Part shown: positions 17,885 to 26,534 of the stretch, one piece after another
Layout of the letters: every line of letters starts with the position of its first letter
How positions within the stretch are numbered: the first letter of the stretch is position 1
The notes under the pieces: model-generated
Told to the model about the DNA's origin: nothing
Databases searched by the model: none
The model's input: only the letters and a program-made list of their open reading frames with translations
Position numbers and translations under genes: made by a program
DNA from: SZAS-79 sp964599095
GTDB taxonomy: Bacteria > Pseudomonadota > Gammaproteobacteria > Burkholderiales > SG8-39
Direction: 5' to 3'
NCBI GenBank assembly: GCA_964599095.1
Contig: CAZREB010000006.1
Location: forward strand, 186,001 to 250,000
Length of the DNA: 64,000 nucleotides

Positions 17885-20458
17885 TCACTTACCGCGGCCT
17901 GAACTGCGCTCGAACTTGATGCCGTGTTTTTCAGCCATGGAGTAATACTTGAGCGATTCGCCGTAGTCCTTGGGTACATCGCCCTTCCCGTCGGCAAATA
18001 TGTCGCCGAGGGCCTTGGCCGCTTCGTACTGGCCGGCCCGGATTGCCCTCACGTACAACCGCACAGCCGCCTTGATGTTGCCGGAGCTTTCAGCCTGCTT
18101 GCCTTGCTCATAGAGAGACAGTGTCGGTGCGGCCGGCGCTGCACTGGGCGCACCTGGGGTAGTGAGCGAGGGTGAAACGCTGGCGAGCTGGTCGCCCCCT
18201 TTTGCCTCCGGTGACGCGGCCGCACGCGCTTCTGCGGCTTTCCGTGCCGCCTCTTCCTCGCGCAGCGCCATCCTTTCCGCTGCTCCCATGGCCATCGAAA
18301 TCTTTGGCTGCGGCGCTTCGACTGCCGGCTTGGCAGCCTGCGTCGGGGCCTTCGCCGGTGCGGCGGCGGCCTTGGCCTGCTGCTGAGCGGCCTTTTCCTG
18401 TGCAGCTTTTTCCTGCGCGGCTTTTTCCTGTGCAGCTTTTTCCTGGGCCAGCCGTTCCTGCGCCGCTTTCTCCTGGGCGGCCTTTTCCTGTGCAGCCCTG
18501 TCCTGCGCGGCCTTTTCCTGGGCCAGCTTTTCCTGAGCGGCTCTTTCCTGCGCGGCCTTTTCCGCGTTCGCCTTCTTCTGGGCTTCGCTCTCCTTGGCCT
18601 TCTTCGCTGCTTCCTCGGCCTTCGCGACTGCCGCCTTCGCTTCCGCTTCCTTCTGCTTCACGAGTTCGGCCTGCTTGGCCAATTCCGCCTCGCGACGCTT
18701 GGTTTCCTCAGCCAACTGCGCGATCTTTGCCTGGTCGCCTGAAGCCTTGGCTTCTGCTTCGCGCTGCCTGGCCAGTTCGAGTTCCTTTTGTGCGCTTTGC
18801 TGGGCCTGCAACGCGGCCTGAAGTTGCTCGTTGGACTTCTTGGCCACTTCCAAGGCAGCCATCAGCGCTTCAGTCTCAGGCTTCTTCGTGTAGTAGTAGA
18901 TGCCACCCCCGCCGATTGCTGCCACCAGCAAGCCGATGGCGACCGGGACAAGCGGCGAACCCTTCTTCTTGCGAATCTCCTTGGTAAGGTGGGCGGTCTC
19001 GGCTTCCTTCTTCTTGAGTTCTTCCTGGATGCGCGCCTGCTCTTCCTCCTGCTTCTTGAGCTGGATCTGGAGGTCGGCCTCGCGCTTGGCGAGTCGCGCT
19101 TCGAATTCCGCCTTCTCGGCAGCCTCTTTCTCAGCCCGAGCCTTGGCTTCCTCGGCCTGCTTGGCCTCCAGCTCGGCAGAGCGCTTCTTGTATTCCTCTT
19201 CGCGCTTGGCAAGCTCGGCCTCGAGCTTCGCCTTTTCCTCGGCCAGCTTGGCTTTGACTTCCGCCTCGCGCCGCGCCGCCTCTTCGAGTTCGCGCTTTTC
19301 CTGCTCTGCGGCCGCCAGCCCCTTGGTCGCAGTGTCGTCCTGGATCCCGCGCAGCTTGGCGCTCTTGCGCTTGGCCAGCGATGCGTAAATGCCGTCGGGG
19401 AACTGCTTGACGTAGAGGTCGAAGTCGTCGGCGTCGTTGCCGTCCTTGATCGAGCGCCAGAATTCGAGCTCGACCTCCTGCGTGCCGGTCTGGCCTACAT
19501 TCGTGCCCGATGCACCTGCGGGTGCCCCGGCAAGGGCCGCCGGAGGCAGCGATGCGTCGAACGCGAGAGAACCAACGATGGTCTTCTCGCTCTCGTCGGT
19601 ACCAGATTTGCCTTCGAGGGCGTTCTTGAGATCTACGCCGAGCTCGCGCGCCGTCTGGTAGCGCTGGTTCATGTTCTTCGCCAGCGCCTTGGCGACGATC
19701 TTGTCGAACAGCGGCGAGATATTCGTATTGAGCCGCGAAGGCATTACCGGCTCGTCCTGCAGGATCTTCTTTGCGATGGTCCAGGTGCTGGTGCCGGTGA
19801 ACGGTTTTTCGCCGGTCAGGAACTGGTAAAGAATGATCCCGGCCGAAAAAATGTCGGTGCGCCGATCGATCTCGCCACCTTCGATCTGTTCCGGCGACAT
19901 GTACGCGGGTGTACCGACGATGGCGCCAGCCTGCGTCTTTTCGGACGCGGAGCGGTCTGCATCTGTGATTCGCGCGACCCCGAAGTCGGCAAGCTTTACC
20001 CGCCCCTTGTTGTCGATCATCACGTTCGCGGGCTTGATATCCCGGTGGATGATCCCGGCTTCGTGGGCGAAGTGGAGCGCCTCGCAAAGCTCGCCCATGA
20101 TGTGGACGGCTTCCTTGATGTCGAAGCGCTCGTTGGCGTCGAAGAAGTCCTTGAGTTCCTTGCCCTGGATGAACTCCATCACGATGTACGCGACGTCGCC
20201 CTCGGCGCCGAAGTCGTACACCTGCACGATGTTCGGGTGGTTCAGCCGCGCGACGGCCTGGGCCTCGCGGTCGAAACGCATCGTGTACTCGCGCGCCGTA
20301 TCTTCGTCGAGCGCACTCTTCAGGATCGTCTTGATTGCAACCTTGCGATGCAATCGCGGGTCCATACCCGCGTAGACGACACCCATCGCACCTTTGCCCA
20401 GGACGGCCTGAATGTCGTAGCGTCCGAGTGTCTTTATGTCAGCGGGGGGAGCAGCCAT
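17885..20458 (-). CDS. transmembrane Ser/Thr protein kinase with coiled coils and a C-terminal Sel1-like region
   Basis: This Hanks-type kinase has 857 residues. Residues 13-283 are the kinase domain: glycine loop VLGKGAMGVVYAG, catalytic K43, HRDIKPANV (H138-R139-D140), DFG at 158-160, and GTPAYMSPEQIEGG. Residues 333-370 hold a short FWRSIKDGNDADDFDLYVKQ-type motif seen in bacterial kinase and caspase-like proteins. Residues 380-498 form a charged coiled coil, 502-522 a single transmembrane segment (VPVAIGLLVAAIGGGGIYYY), and 530-700 a second coiled coil with AAQEK pentapeptides. The last 80 residues resemble a Sel1/TPR repeat (AKALGDIFADGKGDVPKDYG). The kinase is cytosolic and the second coiled coil plus Sel1 part are probably periplasmic. 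It appears to be a single gene with no phosphatase partner beside it; targets are unknown. Confidence 0.9.
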   Translation of the reverse strand: MAAPPADIKTLGRYDIQAVLGKGAMGVVYAGMDPRLHRKVAIKTILKSALDEDTAREYTMRFDREAQAVARLNHPNIVQVYDFGAEGDVAYIVMEFIQGKELKDFFDANERFDIKEAVHIMGELCEALHFAHEAGIIHRDIKPANVMIDNKGRVKLADFGVARITDADRSASEKTQAGAIVGTPAYMSPEQIEGGEIDRRTDIFSAGIILYQFLTGEKPFTGTSTWTIAKKILQDEPVMPSRLNTNISPLFDKIVAKALAKNMNQRYQTARELGVDLKNALEGKSGTDESEKTIVGSLAFDASLPPAALAGAPAGASGTNVGQTGTQEVELEFWRSIKDGNDADDFDLYVKQFPDGIYASLAKRKSAKLRGIQDDTATKGLAAAEQEKRELEEAARREAEVKAKLAEEKAKLEAELAKREEEYKKRSAELEAKQAEEAKARAEKEAAEKAEFEARLAKREADLQIQLKKQEEEQARIQEELKKKEAETAHLTKEIRKKKGSPLVPVAIGLLVAAIGGGGIYYYTKKPETEALMAALEVAKKSNEQLQAALQAQQSAQKELELARQREAEAKASGDQAKIAQLAEETKRREAELAKQAELVKQKEAEAKAAVAKAEEAAKKAKESEAQKKANAEKAAQERAAQEKLAQEKAAQDRAAQEKAAQEKAAQERLAQEKAAQEKAAQEKAAQEKAAQQQAKAAAAPAKAPTQAAKPAVEAPQPKISMAMGAAERMALREEEAARKAAEARAAASPEAKGGDQLASVSPSLTTPGAPSAAPAAPTLSLYEQGKQAESSGNIKAAVRLYVRAIRAGQYEAAKALGDIFADGKGDVPKDYGESLKYYSMAEKHGIKFERSSGRGK
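18377..18559 (-). repeat. tandem 15-bp coding repeats (AAQEK units) in the kinase gene
   Basis: About twelve near-identical 15-base units encode A-A-Q-E-K/R pentapeptides (residues 634-694 of the kinase), with variants such as LAQEK and AAQDR. This tract can change length by slippage or recombination. It is coding sequence, not a CRISPR array: units abut without spacers. Confidence 0.85.
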
Positions 20459-20658
20459 TAGTGGTTTCCCAAATACCTCTTGTGGCCAAGGCGGGCATCG
20501 TCAATTCATTATGCCTCGGACTCGTGAAAAAAGCGCGAAGCGCGCGCCCTTCACTTGGAATCGCGATGATTTACCACTTTAGCGGATTTCGCCACTGTCG
20601 AAAAGGATGCCCCGCAGGACGTTGGCGGGCCGAACCGTCGGCCCAGGGGCCCTTCAGG

Positions 20659-21567
20659 TCATTGCTCCACGGCCCTGGCGGCTTCTTCGCGCGCCACGAT
20701 CGCGGCATAGCGTTCCAGCAGGCGCCGGGCGCGGGTAACCACCGGGATGTCGACCATCTTGCCGTCCAGCGCAAAGGATGCGCGCCCGGCCGCCTCGACC
20801 GTGACATATTCCTCAATTACGCGCCGCGCGTAGGCAACCTCGTCCGGCGACGGCGTGTATTCCTCATTCACGATCGGCACCTGCCCCGGGTGGATGCACC
20901 CGGCTCCCATGAACCCGAACCGGCGGGAGCGACGCACCATGGCGCGGAAAGCCGGCCAGTCGCCAAACCCGGCCACGCTGGCAATGAAACCAAGCGGCAT
21001 CAACCCGCCCGAACGGGCGGCAAAGATCATCTGCTGCTTGGGCATCAGCAGCGTCTCCTCGGCCGGGAGCATGCCGTTCTCCAGCGCAAAATCCTCGCCG
21101 CCGATGTTCATCGCCACCAGACGATCCGCCGCGCGCGCGATGTCGGCCATCCGGAAATACGCTTCCGGCGTCTCGACCATCGCTATAAATCGCGTGTGTC
21201 CCGGCTTCAGGCCCCGCTTTTCTTCCAGTTCACCGACGAGTTCGTCCAGAAGCCGAAGATGGTCGGCGCTTTGCGTCTTCGTCACGGCGATCCCGTCGAC
21301 ATCCGGTCCGACTGAAGCCTCCAAGTCGCGCACCGCCATCTGCAGCGGGCGATTGATCCTGACTACTACGTCCGATCCCCCTCGCCTTACCCGCGCCGCA
21401 GCCTCGGGAACGCCAGCACGGGCGGTCTCCTTCTCGGACACCGGGATGCTGTCTTCAAGGTCGAGCTGAATGCAATCCGCGCCGCGCGTATGTGCCCTGG
21501 CCACAAATTTCTCCACGTTCACCGGCACATACAGAAGCGAACGCCACACGGGCAAGCCAGGCTTCAC
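20659..21567 (-). CDS. HpcH/HpaI aldolase / citrate lyase beta-like CoA-ester lyase
   Basis: This 302-residue TIM-barrel lyase resembles the CitE/malyl-CoA lyase family, which cleaves malyl-, citramalyl- or related CoA esters. Motifs are RSLLYVPVNVEKFVARAHTR at the N-terminus, CIQLDLEDSIPVSEK with metal-binding Asp and Glu, DGIAVTKTQSADHL (the usual lysine region), and FIAMVETPEAYFRMADIA. The conserved C-terminal GCIHPGQVPIVNEEYTPS is present. The start is GTG at 21567, which overlaps the CoA-transferase stop (GTGA). This tight coupling suggests that the transferase makes the CoA ester that this enzyme cleaves; the actual substrate is not evident. It is the last gene of the operon; 200 bases without a gene follow before the kinase. 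Confidence 0.87.
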   Translation of the reverse strand: MKPGLPVWRSLLYVPVNVEKFVARAHTRGADCIQLDLEDSIPVSEKETARAGVPEAAARVRRGGSDVVVRINRPLQMAVRDLEASVGPDVDGIAVTKTQSADHLRLLDELVGELEEKRGLKPGHTRFIAMVETPEAYFRMADIARAADRLVAMNIGGEDFALENGMLPAEETLLMPKQQMIFAARSGGLMPLGFIASVAGFGDWPAFRAMVRRSRRFGFMGAGCIHPGQVPIVNEEYTPSPDEVAYARRVIEEYVTVEAAGRASFALDGKMVDIPVVTRARRLLERYAAIVAREEAARAVEQ

Positions 21568-22871
21568 TTGTCGCCCCCTTCCTTTGTCGAGCCAAAGCGG
21601 AATTCAAGGACCGCGCCGGCGGCAACCAATTCGGCGTAGCGCGCCGCGTCGACCCCGGCTTCCGCGAGCAACTCGCGGTTGTGTTCCCCGAGGTACGGCG
21701 CCGGAGTGCGTATCGACCCGGGCGTTCCCGAAAGGCGAGGTACGACATGGTGCATCGGCAACAGGCCCATCTCCGCGTCGGGATAGTCGGCGATCACTTC
21801 GCGTTCGAGAACATGCGGGTCGTGGAGGATTTGGGAGACGTCATAGATCGGCCCGATTGTCACCTCCGCAGCCTCGAAGAAGCGCACGTTTTCGGCCTGG
21901 GTGCGGGCGGAGACGAACGCACCGATGATGGTGTCGAGTTCCTTGCGATGACGGACGCGCTCGGCATTTGTGCTGTATCGCGGATCAGTAATCAGGTCGG
22001 AGCGGCCGATAGAGCGGAACAATCGCTCGGCCATCTTTTGAGTAGATGCAGAAAGACAGACCCAAAGTCCGTCGCTTGTCGGGTACGCATTGCGGGGACC
22101 CGAGGTCGTCGAGCCACTTCCGGTGCGAGGTTTCACCTTGCCGGTCAGGCGAAAGTTGGCCGCCTGCGGGCCAAGCACGGCAAACAAAGGGTCGAACAGA
22201 GGTAAATCGACCACTTGCCCGACCCCGCCTTTCGACTCGGCTTCGCGCAAAGCGATCACCACTGCCGCTGCGCCGTAAAGTCCCGCAACGCTGTCGGCGA
22301 GGTACATAGGCGGCAGCACGGGCTCGCGATCTTCAAACCCGTTCATCGATGCAAACCCCGACATGCCCTCAATCAGCGTGCCGAATCCAGGGCGGCTCTT
22401 GTAAGGACCGCTCTGGCCCCATCCCGAGATGCGAACGATCACCAGCTTCGGGTTGGCCGCAAGCAAACGTTCGGGAGAAAGTCCCATCTTCTCGAGCGTG
22501 CCCGGACGGAAACTCTCGACGAAGATCGCGGCCGTCGGCACAAGGTCGAGCAGGAGTTGCTTTGCCACCGGGTTCCTGAGCTCCAGGCACAGGCTCTTCT
22601 TGTTCCGCGCGTAGATCTTCCAGTTCGTCGCAATGCCTTGCGTCTTCCAGTCGCGCAGCGTATCGCCGGCCGGCGGCTCCACCTTGACGACTTCGGCCCC
22701 GAAGTCGCCAAGCAGCTGCGTCAGTGTGTTGCCGGCCACAAGTCTCGAAAGGTCCAACACTCGCAGGCCGCCAAGCGGCCCCCGGGCACCGGTCAAGTAT
22801 TCGCGTTTCGTCGGTACGGCAGCCAATCGTTCCTCGTCTCGTCGAATCGATTTGGGTTGAAATCCGTTCAC
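21564..22871 (-). CDS. CaiB/BaiF class III CoA-transferase
   Basis: This CoA-transferase of about 435 residues would use an acyl-CoA donor to activate a carboxylate. The N-terminus has GGLRVLDLSRLVAGNTLTQL and LGDFGAEVVKVEPPAGDTLR, with the catalytic aspartate region expected further on. The middle part reads LVIVRISGWGQSGPYKSRPG. I chose GTG at 22871 because it overlaps the stop of the TRAP permease gene by one base (TAGTG). A longer frame to 22961 would lie inside that gene. It is coupled downstream to the CoA-ester lyase. Together with the TAXI-TRAP genes it probably activates an imported organic acid. Confidence 0.87.
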   Translation of the reverse strand: MNGFQPKSIRRDEERLAAVPTKREYLTGARGPLGGLRVLDLSRLVAGNTLTQLLGDFGAEVVKVEPPAGDTLRDWKTQGIATNWKIYARNKKSLCLELRNPVAKQLLLDLVPTAAIFVESFRPGTLEKMGLSPERLLAANPKLVIVRISGWGQSGPYKSRPGFGTLIEGMSGFASMNGFEDREPVLPPMYLADSVAGLYGAAAVVIALREAESKGGVGQVVDLPLFDPLFAVLGPQAANFRLTGKVKPRTGSGSTTSGPRNAYPTSDGLWVCLSASTQKMAERLFRSIGRSDLITDPRYSTNAERVRHRKELDTIIGAFVSARTQAENVRFFEAAEVTIGPIYDVSQILHDPHVLEREVIADYPDAEMGLLPMHHVVPRLSGTPGSIRTPAPYLGEHNRELLAEAGVDAARYAELVAAGAVLEFRFGSTKEGGDK

Positions 22872-25456
22872 TACATGGTCGCCACCGCCGTGGGACGGGC
22901 CCGCGGTCGTTGCAGGAACCAGATCAGCGCCACCAGCAGGGTCGCCGGCATAAACACCCAAAACGGTGACGGGCGGGCGGGATTGATCACCTTCGCCTCG
23001 ACGATCTTGAATCCCTGCTCCACCCCGAGCTTCTTCGCGCGGCTGCCGAACTTTACGCTCGAGACCTCGAGGTCATTGCCGAGCGCAGCAAGGGTCACAC
23101 CACCCGCGCGAAGGCGCTCTCGACCATTGGCGCCCTCGCCCAACGGCAGGGCGACGGTCTTCCGGATCGCCTTGCCTTCGATCGACTCGCCAGCGATTGT
23201 CACCGCAAGCCATTCATCGGCCGCCAGCTTCCCGGCTTCGTTGTAGATCTCCTTCGCAGGAAGGGAATCATATTTGGCGTAAAACCGGTCAATCACCCAG
23301 TCTGGCCGGAAGAACAGGAACGTCGCCGCGAGGAGCAGCCCGATCTCGAGCCAGCTGCAACGTGCCCTGAACCAGCCCATGGTCGCGGCGGCAAACAGCA
23401 GCGACGCCACGGTGGCGCTAAGCGCCACCATGACGATCTCCCACCACGACCCAACCCCGATCAGCAGGATCTGCGGATTGAAAATGAAGACGAACGGCAG
23501 GATCGCAGTGCGGAAGCTGTACCAGGTGGCCTGCCATCCGGTCGCGTTCGGGTCGTCGCCGGAGATCGCTGCCGCAGCATACGACGCCAGCCCGACAGGC
23601 GGAGTCACATCCGCCATGATGCCGAAATAGAACACGAACAGGTGCACCGCGATCAGCGGGATCACCAAGTCGCCACGTGCACCGAGCTCGACGATGACGG
23701 GTGCCATCAGCGTTGCTACTAGGATGTAGTTCGCAGTGGTCGGCACGCCAGCCCCGATCAGGAGGCAGATTATCGCCGTCAGCACCAGCATGATGAGCAC
23801 GTTGCCAGCCGAGATCTGCTCGACGAAGTCCGTCATCATCAAGCCCATGCCGGTCAAAGTAATCACCCCGACGATCAGGCCGGCACTTGCACAGGCAACG
23901 CCAATCCCGATCATGCTTCGGGCGCCGAGCACCAGGCCTTTCCACAGGTCATCAAACCCCTTGCGCAAGCCCTCCCCGGCTCTTCCGGTACGCCGGCAGA
24001 GCGCCAGCATCGCCGGCTGGACAACCACCAGGACCATGGTTGTCGCGGTGGCCCAGAATGCGGACGTTCCCGGCGAAAGCTCTTCGACCATCAGGCACCA
24101 GAGCAGCACGATGATCGGAATGAAGAAATGCAGGCCTGCGCGGACCGTTGGCCAAGGCTCGGGCAGGTGCAGAACGGGAGCCAAGGGATCGTCCTGAGGG
24201 ACGTCCGGATAGCGGGCGGAATAGGCAAGGAGGCCGATGTAGGCTGTAATCGTCAGCACGGCCAGGGCCCATGGCGCGCGGTCGCCGAATGTCCACTGCA
24301 CGAAGGTGATGCCGTAATAGGTGATTGCGCACGCGGCCATCGTCCCGCTCACACCAAGCGCCCAGCCGAGCGCCCGTTGTCCCATCGAGCGGACGTATCC
24401 GCGCGGAATCACCTTCAGGCCGTATTTCAACGCCTCGAGGTGGACGATGTAAAACAGCGCAATGTACGAAATGATGGCCGGCAGCGCCGCATGCTTGCAG
24501 ATCTCAGGGTAGGGAATCCCGACATACTCGACCATGAGAAATGCCGCCGCGCCCATGACCGGCGGCATGAGCTGCCCATTGATGGAAGACGCAGCCTCGA
24601 TCGCGCCCGCCTTAACGCCTGAATACCCGGTGCGCTTCATCAAAGGAATCGTAAAGATTCCTCCAGAGACGACATTCGACACCGAGGAACCGGAAACCAC
24701 CCCATTGAGCGCAGAAGATACGACGGCCACCTTTGCCGGCCCGCCGCGCAGGTGTCCCAACAGCGCGATCGATACCTGCATCATGTAGTTGCCGGCGCCG
24801 GCGATATCGAGAAGCGTCCCGAACAACACGAACAGGAAGATGAACTGCACCGACACGCCGAGGGCAACGCCGTAAACGCCTTCGGTCGTCAGCCACATAT
24901 GGGAGACGAAACGCTGCACCGTCGCGCCCTTGTGCTGGATGACCTCGGGCATCAGCGGCCCGGCAAAGATGTAGACCAGGAAAACGCCCGTGGTGATCAG
25001 CATTCCCATGCCCATGGCGCGACGCGTCGCCTCGAGCATGATCGCTATGCCGATCAGCCCGACCGTCATGTCCATTGCCGTCGGCTTTCCCGGCCGCCCC
25101 GCGAGCTCGTTGTAGTAAAGGTAAAGGTAGGCGGCGCAAAATGCGCCTACCACCGCGAGCACCCAGTCGGACATTGGCACGACCTTGCGCGAAGAGCGCT
25201 GGAATGCCGGAAAGGCGGCAAACGCCAGAAACATCGAGAAGGCCAGGTGGACCGCACGCGCTTCGGTATCGTTGAAAATGCCGAAACCGACCACAAACGG
25301 CAGGGGCGACGCGTACCAGACCTGGAACACCGACCACGCGGCCGCAACGAGCGCGAGAAATACGCCCACGGCGCCCGCCGGCTCACGACCGCCCAGATCG
25401 GCTTCCTTGACGAGTTGCTCGAGGGCGCTCGGCGCAGGCCGGATTGGCTCGCTCAT
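22871..25456 (-). CDS. TRAP transporter 4TM/12TM fused permease (TAXI type) with C-terminal DUF3394-like domain
   Basis: This membrane protein of 861 residues fuses the small (DctQ-like, about 4 TM, first 200 residues) and large (DctM-like, about 12 TM) TRAP permease subunits, the form that pairs with TAXI binding proteins. The large part shows GAIEAASSINGQLMPPVMGA and GAGVPTTANYILVATLMAPV, both characteristic of fused TRAP permeases, and a conserved DVTPPVGLASYAAAAISGDD. After the last membrane region comes a soluble segment of about 100 residues with a PDZ-like look, then a final hydrophobic helix (VFMPATLLVALIWFLQ). A hairpin terminator precedes it in the 68-base gap after the binding-protein gene. 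Confidence 0.93.
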   Translation of the reverse strand: MSEPIRPAPSALEQLVKEADLGGREPAGAVGVFLALVAAAWSVFQVWYASPLPFVVGFGIFNDTEARAVHLAFSMFLAFAAFPAFQRSSRKVVPMSDWVLAVVGAFCAAYLYLYYNELAGRPGKPTAMDMTVGLIGIAIMLEATRRAMGMGMLITTGVFLVYIFAGPLMPEVIQHKGATVQRFVSHMWLTTEGVYGVALGVSVQFIFLFVLFGTLLDIAGAGNYMMQVSIALLGHLRGGPAKVAVVSSALNGVVSGSSVSNVVSGGIFTIPLMKRTGYSGVKAGAIEAASSINGQLMPPVMGAAAFLMVEYVGIPYPEICKHAALPAIISYIALFYIVHLEALKYGLKVIPRGYVRSMGQRALGWALGVSGTMAACAITYYGITFVQWTFGDRAPWALAVLTITAYIGLLAYSARYPDVPQDDPLAPVLHLPEPWPTVRAGLHFFIPIIVLLWCLMVEELSPGTSAFWATATTMVLVVVQPAMLALCRRTGRAGEGLRKGFDDLWKGLVLGARSMIGIGVACASAGLIVGVITLTGMGLMMTDFVEQISAGNVLIMLVLTAIICLLIGAGVPTTANYILVATLMAPVIVELGARGDLVIPLIAVHLFVFYFGIMADVTPPVGLASYAAAAISGDDPNATGWQATWYSFRTAILPFVFIFNPQILLIGVGSWWEIVMVALSATVASLLFAAATMGWFRARCSWLEIGLLLAATFLFFRPDWVIDRFYAKYDSLPAKEIYNEAGKLAADEWLAVTIAGESIEGKAIRKTVALPLGEGANGRERLRAGGVTLAALGNDLEVSSVKFGSRAKKLGVEQGFKIVEAKVINPARPSPFWVFMPATLLVALIWFLQRPRARPTAVATM

Positions 25457-25474
25457 AGGAATTTCCCGGAAAAC

Positions 25475-25501
25475 AAAAAGGGCGGAACTTTCATTCCGCC
25501 C
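25475..25501 (-). terminator. intercistronic hairpin between TAXI binding protein and permease
   Basis: On the minus strand, an 8-bp perfect stem (GGGCGGAA / TTCCGCCC at 25494-25501 and 25480-25487) with a 6-base loop is followed by UUUUUGUUUU. It lies 23 bases after the TAXI stop and 18 bases before the permease start. Partial termination here would make more binding protein than permease, a common design in uptake operons. Confidence 0.75.
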
Positions 25502-25524
25502 CGACTAACGTCCCGCCACCCGGC

Positions 25525-26487
25525 TTACTTGATCCAGCCCTTTTCCCTGTAGTACCTGATCGCGCCCTCGTGCAATGGCGCGGACAAACCGTCCTTGATC
25601 ATGTTCTGGGGCGACAGGACTGCGAGTGCCGGGTGAAGCTTCTTGAACTCGTCGAAATTGTCGAAGACGCCCTTGACCACCGCATAGACTGTGTCGGCGG
25701 GCACCTTGCTTGACGATACCATCGTCGCCAATACGCCGTATGTCTTGGTGTCGGCGGGATTGCCCGGATACAGCCCTCCCGGAATCGTGGCATACGCGTA
25801 ATATGGCTTTTCCTTGACCAGCTTGTCGACCGCGGGTCCGGTCAGCGAGACCAGCTTTGCACCGCACGACGTCGTCGGATCCTGAATATTGGCCGAAGGA
25901 TGGCCGACCCCGTAGAAGAACCCGTCGATCTTTCCGTCGCAAAGGGCCGCGCCGTGCTCGTCGGCCTTCAGCTCGGAGGCCAGCGAGAAGTCGGCGAGTT
26001 TCCAGCCCATGGCGACGAGCAACTCCTCCATCGACGCTCGCGTGCCGGAACCCGGGTTGCCCACGTTGAACTTCTTCCCCTTGAAGTCGGCGAAAGACTT
26101 GATATTGGCTTCCTTGCGCGCAAGCACCGTGAACGGCTCGGGGTGGAGCGAAAACACCGAACGAAGCTCCGTATGCGCGCCGTCCTTGAACTGTGCGATC
26201 CCCTTGACCGCGTTGTACAGGACGTCCGACTGCGCGGCGCCAAGGTCGAGTTCGCCGGCCTTGATGGTGTTGACGTTGAACACCGAGCCCCCGGTCGATT
26301 CAACCGAGCAGCGGATGTTGTGCACCTTGCGGTCCTTGTTGACCAGGCGGCAGATCGCACCTCCGGCAGCATAGTAGACCCCCGTTACGCCCCCGGTGCC
26401 GATGGTGACGTACTTCTGCTGCGCCTGAACTGCCGGTGTGCCTATTGCCACGGCAAGGAACGCCGCGGAAATGAAGACTCTTTTCAT
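25525..26487 (-). CDS. TAXI-family TRAP transporter solute-binding protein
   Basis: This periplasmic binding protein of 320 residues begins with a signal peptide (MKRVFISAAFLAVAIGTPAV, cleavage near residue 22). It then shows the TAXI start KYVTIGTGGVTGVYYAAGGA, with typical repeats of this subfamily such as RCSVESTGGSVFNVNTIKAG and FNVGNPGSGTRASMEELLVA. Ligands of TAXI proteins include glutamate and other dicarboxylate-like compounds; the ligand here is not evident. GGGGAG lies a few bases before the ATG. It is followed by the fused permease and preceded by the aminotransferase in one run of minus-strand genes. Confidence 0.94.
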   Translation of the reverse strand: MKRVFISAAFLAVAIGTPAVQAQQKYVTIGTGGVTGVYYAAGGAICRLVNKDRKVHNIRCSVESTGGSVFNVNTIKAGELDLGAAQSDVLYNAVKGIAQFKDGAHTELRSVFSLHPEPFTVLARKEANIKSFADFKGKKFNVGNPGSGTRASMEELLVAMGWKLADFSLASELKADEHGAALCDGKIDGFFYGVGHPSANIQDPTTSCGAKLVSLTGPAVDKLVKEKPYYAYATIPGGLYPGNPADTKTYGVLATMVSSSKVPADTVYAVVKGVFDNFDEFKKLHPALAVLSPQNMIKDGLSAPLHEGAIRYYREKGWIK

Positions 26488-26534
26488 GGACCACTCCCCG
26501 AAGAATGCGACTGGGAAGCTTATAGAACCGTGCC

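Noticed and set aside
18377..18559. A repeat array that could suggest CRISPR
   Set aside because: Units are 15 bp, abut without spacers and keep the kinase reading frame.
18788..20461. A 557-codon open frame on the plus strand opposite the kinase gene
   Set aside because: It is a GC-driven shadow of the kinase; it has no domain-like composition and the kinase frame has clear motifs.
20459..20658. A gene in the 200-base gap between the CoA-ester lyase and the kinase
   Set aside because: No frame with a start, ribosome-binding site and protein-like composition. A GGGCCG/CGGCCC stem after the lyase lacks a U-tract and is not called as a terminator.
22872..22961. An N-terminal extension of the CaiB-type CoA-transferase gene
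   Set aside because: It overlaps the end of the TRAP permease in another frame and does not look like the family; the GTG at the permease stop is better.
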